64,000 nt of DNA, taken from positions 35,651 to 99,650 of the forward strand of contig JAAYAJ010000094.1 of NCBI GenBank assembly GCA_012719455.1, written 5' to 3'. This stretch comes from Acidobacteriota bacterium. Lineage in GTDB: Bacteria; Acidobacteriota; UBA6911. A model generated the notes under the pieces. The model was not told where the DNA came from. It did no database searches and was given only the letters and a program-made list of their open reading frames with translations. Shown piece by piece: positions 57,396 to 64,000 of the stretch; within the stretch, counting starts at the first letter, position 1, and each line of letters opens with the position of its first letter. A program made the position numbers and the translations under genes.

Positions 57396-58031
57396 ATGGA
57401 TCCGGAAATCCACGAACTTCTCCGCAACGTGCTGTCGCAGGGGCGCGGCGGCCCCGAGTCGGAACTGGCCTCGCGCCGGCTGATGGAGCATTTCGGTTCG
57501 GCCGGGCGGCTGGCCGAGGCGTCGCTCGAGGAGATCCGGCGCGCTGGCCGGATCCCGCCGCGGCAGGCCGCGGCCGTCTACTGGGCGCTGGAACTGGGGA
57601 GGCGCGCGTCGAGCGCCCCGCTGCGCCCTGGGGAGCGCTTCAACAACAGCCGGGAACTGTACGAGCGTTACCGCGGCCGCTACTTCTCCGTCCACAAGGA
57701 GCACTTCGTATCGCTGCACCTGAACGCCAAGAACCGGCTGATCCGGGAGGTCCTGGTCTCGGTCGGGAGCCTGAGCACGAGCGTGGTGCACCCGCGCGAA
57801 GTCTTCGCCCCCGCGGTGCGCGACAGCTCGGCGGCCCTGATCTTTCTCCACAACCACCCCTCCGGGGACCCGGCTCCGAGCCGGGAGGACCGGGAGTGCA
57901 CCGGGAGGCTCTTCGAAGCGGGAAAAATCATGGGAATCCGGATCCTGGACCACGTAATCCTGGGACACGACGACTACTACAGCTTCGCCGACAGCGGCTT
58001 GCTCGCCCCATCCTCCGCCGCCCCTTTTTGA
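57396..58031 (+). CDS. radC: RadC-family JAB1/MPN domain protein
   Basis: A 211-residue protein. An N-terminal helix-hairpin-helix-like part (about 5-75) precedes the JAMM domain with HNHPSGDPAPSRED. The name reflects an old DNA-repair claim; the real activity is unclear. I chose ATG 57396; an in-frame GTG at 57363 would add 11 residues. Confidence 0.92.
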   Translation: MDPEIHELLRNVLSQGRGGPESELASRRLMEHFGSAGRLAEASLEEIRRAGRIPPRQAAAVYWALELGRRASSAPLRPGERFNNSRELYERYRGRYFSVHKEHFVSLHLNAKNRLIREVLVSVGSLSTSVVHPREVFAPAVRDSSAALIFLHNHPSGDPAPSREDRECTGRLFEAGKIMGIRILDHVILGHDDYYSFADSGLLAPSSAAPF

Positions 58032-58048
58032 TCCGGCGGCCCCGACCG

Positions 58049-58077
58049 TGGCAATCGCCCCCGGCACCGGCTATAAT
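58049..58077 (+). promoter_or_regulatory. Candidate promoter of the nicotinamidase gene
   Basis: TGGCAA (58049-58054), 17-base spacer, perfect TATAAT (58072-58077). Six A residues separate it from the ATG at 58084, so the mRNA would be leaderless. Confidence 0.55.
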
Positions 58078-58083
58078 AAAAAA

Positions 58084-58689
58084 ATGAACCAACTCTTTTT
58101 CCTGGACGTGGACACGCAGCGGGACTTCATGCGGAAGGACGGGGCGCTCTACGTCCCGGGGGCGGAGCGCATCGTCCCGAAGCTCCGGCGCCTCTTCGAT
58201 TTCGCGCGCAGGAGCGGCATCAGCATCCTTTCGAGCGTCGACGCGCACGCGCCCGACGACCCCGAATTCAGCGCCTTCCCCACCCACTGCGTCAAGGGGA
58301 GCGAGGGGCAGAAGAAGATCGACGAGACGCTCATCGGCCGTCCTCTGGTGCTGGAAAACCGCCCCGTGGACCGCAACCTGGTGGAGGCGGTCCGCCGCTA
58401 CCGGCAGATCATCGTGGAAAAACAGGCGCTCGACCTCTTTACCAACCCGGTGGCGGAACGGTTGCTGCGCGCCCTGCCGGCGCGGGCGATCGTGTTCGGG
58501 GTGACGACCGAACACTGCGTCCGGGCGGCCGCCTTGGGGCTCCGGCGCCGCGGGGTGAGCGTGGTGCTGGTCAGCGATGCTGTGTGCGCCCTCTCCCCGC
58601 AGGGGGAACGGGAAGCCCTCCTGGAAATGCGGACGGCGGGGGTGGAAACCGTCACCGTGGAGACCCTCCTCAGCCTGGGCTCCAGCTGA
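58084..58689 (+). CDS. pncA: Nicotinamidase / isochorismatase-family hydrolase
   Basis: A 201-residue hydrolase. The catalytic triad is Asp10 (DVDTQRDF), Lys113 (VEKQALDLF) and Cys145 (TTEHCVRAA). The metal site Asp53, His55 and His68 (SVDAH, PTHC) points to nicotinamidase, which returns nicotinamide to NAD synthesis. ATG 58084 follows a perfect TATAAT. Its stop overlaps the hemW start by one base. Confidence 0.8.
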   Translation: MNQLFFLDVDTQRDFMRKDGALYVPGAERIVPKLRRLFDFARRSGISILSSVDAHAPDDPEFSAFPTHCVKGSEGQKKIDETLIGRPLVLENRPVDRNLVEAVRRYRQIIVEKQALDLFTNPVAERLLRALPARAIVFGVTTEHCVRAAALGLRRRGVSVVLVSDAVCALSPQGEREALLEMRTAGVETVTVETLLSLGSS

Positions 58690-59828
58690 TGCCGCAAGCG
58701 GAATTCGGGCTCTATTTCCACCTCCCTTTCTGCCTGAGCCGCTGCCGCTACTGCCACTTCAACAGCGTCGTCTACGACGCGCCGCTCGAAGCGCGCTACG
58801 CCGCGGCTCTCCTTGGAGAAATGAACCTCGGCGCGGGAACCCCGGAAGGGGGCCGGGTGAACAGCGTCTATTTCGGCGGCGGGACCCCGAGCCTCCTTCC
58901 CGCACGGAGGATCGCCGTGCTCGTCGACGCCTGCCGCGGCCGCTTCCGCCTCGCGGACGACTGCGAAATCTCGCTGGAAGCCAATCCCGGCACCCTCTCG
59001 CCGGAGAAGGCCGCCCTGTGGTGCTCGGCCGGGGTCAACCGGGTCTCCATTGGCGCGCAGTCGTTTTCGGACCGGGAACTCGCCGCCGCGGGACGCGCTC
59101 ACACCGCCGCCATGACGTTCGAAGCGCTCGCCCTGCTCCGCAAAAGCGGTTTGGACAACCTCAGTCTCGACCTGATGCTGGGCCTGCCGCAACAGACCCG
59201 CCGTTCCTGGCGCCACACCCTCGAGGCAGCGGCCGCAAGCGGCGTCGCCCACCTTTCCCTCTACATGCTCGATCTCGACGAAGAGTGCCCGCTGGGAACG
59301 ATGGTGCGGGAAGGGAAGGTGACGCTGCCTGACGAGGACGAGACGGCCGACCTGTACGCCGAAAGCGTGGAGTACCTGGCAGGGTGCGGGTTCGAGCAGT
59401 ACGAAATCAGCAATTTCTCCCGGCCGGGGCGGCGCTCGCGCCACAACCTGAAGTACTGGCGCCGCGAGCCGGTGTTCGCCTTCGGGGCGGGGGCGTGCTC
59501 CTTCGACGGTCGGCGCCGCTCCATGAACGAAAGCGGGGTGGAGGAGTATTGCCGTCGGATCGAATCGGGCCAAAACCCCGAAGCCGGCGGCGAAACGGTT
59601 GACGACGCGCGCGCCCTTTCGGAAACCCTCTTTCTTTCGCTCCGCCTCACCGAGGGGCTCGATCTCGACCGGCTCGCCGCCGCCAGGGGCGTGCCGCTGC
59701 CGGAAGCCTATGTCGCCGCCATCGATGAATTCTGCGCGCAGGGGTGGATCGAGCGGCGGCGCTCGCGCGTGCGGCTCACGGTACCGGGGATGCTGGTTGC
59801 CAATGAAATCTTTCAAACCTTCGTCTAG
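58689..59828 (+). CDS. hemW: Radical SAM heme chaperone HemW
   Basis: A 379-residue radical SAM protein. Cys15, Cys19 and Cys22 (HLPFCLSRCRYCHF) bind the [4Fe-4S] cluster. FGGGTPSLL, VSIGAQSF, SLDLMLGLPQQT and YEISNF are typical of HemW. HemW (older name HemN-like coproporphyrinogen oxidase) hands heme to proteins; the extra HemN residues are not obvious. TGATG overlap with pncA. Confidence 0.93.
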   Translation: MPQAEFGLYFHLPFCLSRCRYCHFNSVVYDAPLEARYAAALLGEMNLGAGTPEGGRVNSVYFGGGTPSLLPARRIAVLVDACRGRFRLADDCEISLEANPGTLSPEKAALWCSAGVNRVSIGAQSFSDRELAAAGRAHTAAMTFEALALLRKSGLDNLSLDLMLGLPQQTRRSWRHTLEAAAASGVAHLSLYMLDLDEECPLGTMVREGKVTLPDEDETADLYAESVEYLAGCGFEQYEISNFSRPGRRSRHNLKYWRREPVFAFGAGACSFDGRRRSMNESGVEEYCRRIESGQNPEAGGETVDDARALSETLFLSLRLTEGLDLDRLAAARGVPLPEAYVAAIDEFCAQGWIERRRSRVRLTVPGMLVANEIFQTFV

Positions 59829-59925
59829 CCCGGATCCCGCAATCCCGGAGTCGGCGGCTTGAGGCGACACGGGTTCTTGGCATCCGGGCCGATATTTACA
59901 CGGCCGACCGCCCGGAATGAAACGG

Positions 59926-59954
59926 TTTTCAAACCCTCCGCGGATTGATAAGAT
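59926..59954 (+). promoter_or_regulatory. Candidate promoter of mtnP
   Basis: TTTTCA (59926-59931), 17-base spacer, TAAGAT (59949-59954) with an upstream TGA giving an extended -10. The leader to ATG 60008 is about 47 bases. Confidence 0.5.
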
Positions 59955-60007
59955 GCGCTCCGGCCCGGTTGGGCTTGGGAAGAACCAACAGGAGTGGAAG
60001 GGAGACC

Positions 60008-60870
<863 letters not shown>

Positions 60871-60871
<1 letters not shown>

Positions 60872-62334
60872 TGGGCTTGAAAACGGCGCGGACGGCCCTT
60901 CTCTTCCTTCTGGCGGTGTCGTGCGCCGCTAATGCGGAGGCCGGGGAGGGGAGGGAGAAGCAGGGGGCCGGGGAGATGCTCGGGGAAGCCCGGGTGTTTA
61001 ACGAGGCGATGACCTGGTTTCGCAAGGCCGAGGCCATGATCGGCACCCCCGCGGAAAACGGCGACGAGCAACTGGAACTCTTCCGCAAGGCCGTCGACAT
61101 CAAGCCCGATTTCCTCGAGGCGCACTACAATCTCGGCCTCGTCCATCTCAACCGGAAGGAGATGGCGGAGGCCGCCGCGGCGCTGGAGACCGTGCTCCGG
61201 ATCGATCCGCAGTTCGACCCCCAAGTCTACCGCCTGCTGGCTACGGCTTACCGCGGGGCGGGGGACCGGGCGGCCGCCATCGCGGCGCTCGAAACGGGGA
61301 TGGCGCGGCGCCCCGACGATATGGAGATGCTGGCGGCCCTGGCATACCTCGAGCTCGAAAGCGGGCGGGAGGAGGCCGCCGCGGAAAACCTCGAAAAGGT
61401 CCTGGAGCGCCAACCGGGGGACGCCGCGCTGCGATTTGATCTCGCCCTCCTCTGCCAGAAGCGGGGGGACGGGGAGCGGGCGGCCGCCCACTACCGGGAA
61501 CTGCTTGCGCGCGTTCCGGACCACTTCGGCGCGCGCTTCAACCTGGGGATGCTCTTGTTGGGGGGCGGGAAGCTGGCCGAAGGGACGGCGCAACTGGAGG
61601 AGGCGGCGAAGCTGAATCCGGAGGACGCCCAGGTACGGGAGCGGCTGGGGGACGCCTACAGCCTGATGCAGCAATACGAGAAAGCGGCCGCGAACTACCG
61701 CGCGGCCCTGGCACGGGGCGAAACGCGCGTGCACATCCGCGCGCGCCTGGGCTTCGCCCTGGCCAAGCTCGGCCTGACCGGAGAGGCGATCGAGGTGCTC
61801 GAGGGGGCCGGCCCGGGGGGGGATGGCGCCGACATCCATTTCCTCCTGGGGGACCTCTACGGGGACGCGGGGCGATACGAGGAGGCACTTGCCTCCTACG
61901 CCCGTTCGCTCGCGGCGGACCCGAGCCAGAAGGAGGTCCATTACAACATGGGGACCCTTTTGGCGGAGCGGGAGCGGTTCGAGGAGGCCCGCGCCGCGCT
62001 GCGGCGCGCGGTCGAACTCGATCCGCGCTACGCGCCGGCATGGGCCAACCTCGCGCGGGTGGCGGAGCGGCTGGGGCTCGACCGGGAGGGGATCGAGGCC
62101 AACGAGGCGGTGATCGAACTGGGGGAGGGAACGGCCCGGAATTATTTTCACCTCGGGGTCCTGTACGCGAAAAACGACTTGGCCGCGCCCGCCATCGCCG
62201 CGTTCACACGCGCAGTCGAACTCGAACCGGAACGGTACCGGGCGCTGCTGCGGGAAGAGCTGAAAAACGTCCAATCGGTGCTCGACAGCGTGCGCTACAA
62301 GCCTGAATTCACCCGGTTGCTCGGCATGCCCTAG
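60871..62334 (+). CDS. Exported TPR-repeat protein
   Basis: A 487-residue protein with a signal peptide (ARTALLFLLAVSCAANAEA), followed by about 12 tandem TPR units from residue 70 to 470 (for example AHYNLGLVHLNRKEMAEAAAALE and HYNMGTLLAERERFEEARAALR). TPRs are scaffolds for protein contacts; no enzymatic domain is present. Translation is probably coupled to mtnP. Its end overlaps the convergent acyltransferase by four bases at CTAG. Confidence 0.9.
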
Positions 62335-63287
62335 GGACGGACTCGGCGCAGGAAGGCGGCGAGTTCTCCCGGGGAGAGGGCGTAGAGATCCTGCGGGTTT
62401 TCGGGCGGCTGGTTCTTCCAGCGCCGGTGGCCCCAGAGCCAGCTCTCGGGCTGCTCGCGCACGATCCGCTCCAGCACGTCGTTGAACCGCTGGGTATTGA
62501 CTTCGATATCGCGCTCCTTGTCGCCGGTGCGCACCGCTTCCATCGGGGGAAGGAAGCGGATACGGTAGCGCCCCCGCTCCATGGGGGTGAGGTACCCGGG
62601 GAGTACGGGGGCGCCGGTGCGCAGCGCAAACAGCGCCACGCTCGAGGTGGTGGCGGCGGGCACCCCGAAGAAGCGCGCGAAGATCCCCTCCTCCGGGCTG
62701 GTGTTCTGGTCCATGAGGATGCCGAAATCGCGTCCCGAGTGGAGCTCCCTGAGGATGGTACGGGCCGAGTTGCCCTTGGGGACGACGCGGTTGCCGTGCA
62801 GGGAGCGGATCGAGGAGAGGTAGCGTTCGAGGCGCGCGTTGTCCAGCGGCCTGGTCGTGAACGCGAGCGGATGGCCATAGAGCGCGTGGGCCGTGGGGAG
62901 GAGTTCCCAGGAGCTGAAGTGGCCGGTGAGGTAGAGGATCCCTTTCCCTCGGCGGCGCGCTTCCCGGTAGTTGTCGAGCCCCTCCACCTCGTCGTAGACC
63001 GCCAGGCGGGGGATGTTCGCGGGGGAGAGGGCGGGGAGGCGGCTGATCTCGAGCAGGTTGAGCGCCGCGTTCCGGAAGCTCCGGCGGGCGATCCGTTCCC
63101 GGGCGCGCTTCGGCAGGGAGGGGAAGGCGATGCGGAGGTTGACGTCGGCGATCCGGCGGTGGCGCCGGTCGAGGCGGTAGAAAACGGAGGCGAGGGCGCC
63201 GATCAGCGCGGCGCCCGCCGCGCGGGGGAGCACGCGGAAAAGCGCGATGCCCAGCCGGGCCAGGATGTAGACGGCAAGGGAATCCAA
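62331..63287 (-). CDS. LpxL/LpxM-family lysophospholipid or lipid A acyltransferase
   Basis: A 318-residue inner-membrane acyltransferase. One N-terminal membrane segment (about 5-30) precedes the H-X4-E motif TGHFSSWE (His123, Glu128). Later segments include VVPKGNSARTILRELHSGR and GILMDQNTSPEEGIFARFFG. It should add a secondary acyl chain to lipid A precursors or a related lipid. I chose TTG 63287, with TGGAGGGG nine bases upstream; the open frame runs further, but homology starts here. Confidence 0.88.
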   Translation of the reverse strand: MDSLAVYILARLGIALFRVLPRAAGAALIGALASVFYRLDRRHRRIADVNLRIAFPSLPKRARERIARRSFRNAALNLLEISRLPALSPANIPRLAVYDEVEGLDNYREARRRGKGILYLTGHFSSWELLPTAHALYGHPLAFTTRPLDNARLERYLSSIRSLHGNRVVPKGNSARTILRELHSGRDFGILMDQNTSPEEGIFARFFGVPAATTSSVALFALRTGAPVLPGYLTPMERGRYRIRFLPPMEAVRTGDKERDIEVNTQRFNDVLERIVREQPESWLWGHRRWKNQPPENPQDLYALSPGELAAFLRRVRP

Positions 63288-63397
63288 GCTCTCGCCCCTC
63301 CAGGATGATATACTCCCGCCTTGATGGCGGCATTCATACATAACAGACTCCGGCCTCTTTGCATAGGTCGTTCCTGGCCGGGCGCGGGCGGGGAGAG

Positions 63398-63754
63398 ATG
63401 AAAAGGAGGGAGTCTTTCGACCCCCCTTATGACGGGGTGTTCGCGGGGCTGCTGAAATTCGCGACCTTTGCCGAGGCGGAGGAGACCCTCCGGCGGCTGG
63501 AGGAGTTGCGCCTCCGTTACCGGGACCTCGGGGACCGCAAAGGGGAAGGGTATTGCCGGGAGTTGGCGCTCTTGGGGAGGCGGCGGGCGGAACAGATCGC
63601 CCGCAACCCGCGCGTCGGGGCGGTGCGCCGGCTCGAGAAAGGGGAAATCGCCCTCTGGTTCCGGATCTGGCTCGAGACCCCCGCACTGTTTGAGACCTGG
63701 CTCGAGCTGCGCCGACGGACGGAGGAGTTCCGGCGGCTCCGGGATGCGGGATGA
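63398..63754 (+). CDS. Small helical protein of unknown function
   Basis: 118 residues, charged and helical, rich in Arg/Glu/Leu (ATFAEAEETLRRLEELRLRYRDLG, LFETWLELRRRTEEFRRLR). GGGAGAG precedes ATG 63398; the open frame starts earlier at 63359. No signal or known domain. It may form a coiled coil or helical bundle. It lies just before hisS. Confidence 0.65.
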   Translation: MKRRESFDPPYDGVFAGLLKFATFAEAEETLRRLEELRLRYRDLGDRKGEGYCRELALLGRRRAEQIARNPRVGAVRRLEKGEIALWFRIWLETPALFETWLELRRRTEEFRRLRDAG

Positions 63755-63770
63755 GGTTTTCCGGGATAAA

Positions 63771-63787
63771 GGGCGGCCGCGCCGCCC
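63771..63787 (+). terminator. GC-rich hairpin between the small gene and hisS
   Basis: GGGCGGC (63771-63777) pairs with GCCGCCC (63781-63787) around a CGC loop. Only scattered T residues follow, so it is a weak terminator candidate. Confidence 0.4.
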
Positions 63788-63828
63788 GGAATTTGCTACG
63801 ATTCTAATTTTTCGACAAGGACGCACCG

Positions 63829-64000
63829 ATGCAAGAACCCCTATCCAACAACCTGCCGGGGACGCGGGACCTGCTCCCCGGGGAGACCGAGCGCTGGCGC
63901 CTCGTGGAGGAGTGCGCGCGCCGCATCTTCGAGCGCCACGGGTACCGGGAGATCCGGACCCCCGTCATCGAGCCCACCGAACTGTTCGCGCGCGGGATCG
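63829..64000 (+). CDS. hisS: Histidyl-tRNA synthetase (5' end only)
   Basis: The first 57 codons run to the window end. The N terminus reads MQEPLSNNLPGTRDLLPGE and continues with GYREIRTPVIEPTELFARG, motif 1 of class II HisRS. The rest is outside the window. ACAAGGACG precedes the ATG. Confidence 0.9.
   Translation, partial: MQEPLSNNLPGTRDLLPGETERWRLVEECARRIFERHGYREIRTPVIEPTELFARGI

Noticed and set aside
59829..60007. Possible riboswitch upstream of mtnP
   Set aside because: Only a short GTTGG/CCAAC pairing is visible; no known SAM, SAH or adenine aptamer core can be recognised.

Overview
The window is a GC-rich bacterial chromosome segment from a Gram-negative, diderm organism. Evidence for an outer membrane is the LptB end, BamD, LolA-like and LolB-like proteins, MlaFED/MCE, and an LpxL-type acyltransferase. 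The combination of rpoN-hpf-hprK-rapZ-PTS, a Ser/Thr kinase fused to TPRs, an HspR-controlled dnaK/dnaJ operon, and small membrane proteins of types I associate with Acidobacteriota suggests that phylum. That placement is an inference of moderate confidence. I see no phage, insertion sequence, CRISPR array or rRNA; the segment is mostly core genome.

Layout. 1-6772 (+): end of lptB, then rpoN, hpf, hprK, rapZ, a mannose-type EIIA, HPr and Enzyme I. This is a regulatory phosphotransferase set with no sugar permease, preceded by three copies of a palindromic site. 6820-12181 (-): serA behind a strong terminator, a two-subunit Tat-exported molybdenum hydroxylase, and an M23 peptidase. 12314-16738: elbB and a HAD phosphatase (+), then a large membrane Ser/Thr kinase (-). 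16922-19549: tRNA-Val(CAC), tRNA-Ala(CGC) and three unrecognised or weakly recognised proteins. 19580-24170 (+): dnaK, a very strong hairpin, dnaJ, hspR and an exported protein, with a HAIR-like HspR operator on the dnaK promoter. 24159-27147 (-): an exported protein, then rodZ with two unknown genes. 27454-31978 (+): a VTT-family membrane protein and a Lol-like operon (LolB-like lipoprotein, ABC permease, ABC ATPase, small membrane protein, LolA-like protein). 32022-35533 (-): a CDP-alcohol phosphatidyltransferase and MlaD/F/E. 35660-47081 (+): aroC, def, fmt, rsmB, rpe, bamD, a response regulator, valS, birA, ftsY. 47127-55775 (-): Crp-family regulator, DUF6599-like protein, AMIN/amidase, lytic transglycosylase, alaS, recX, pilT. 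55931-64000: two small membrane proteins, FabG-like, radC, nicotinamidase, hemW, MTA phosphorylase, TPR protein, acyltransferase (-), a small unknown protein and the start of hisS.

Themes. Several clusters serve the cell envelope: Lol-like lipoprotein sorting, Mla lipid transport, BamD, RodZ, amidase, transglycosylase and M23 peptidase. Others serve translation (valS, alaS, hisS, def, fmt, rsmB, two tRNAs, hpf). Promoter-like sequences recur, and in at least seven places the start codon lies only 6-14 bases after the -10 box, suggesting leaderless mRNAs. The strongest leads are an HPr whose active site lacks the usual Arg-Pro, the repeated operator at rpoN, the HspR operator and hairpin of the dnaK operon, and the compact Lol-like operon. 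I did not find a clearly new multi-gene defence or mobile system.
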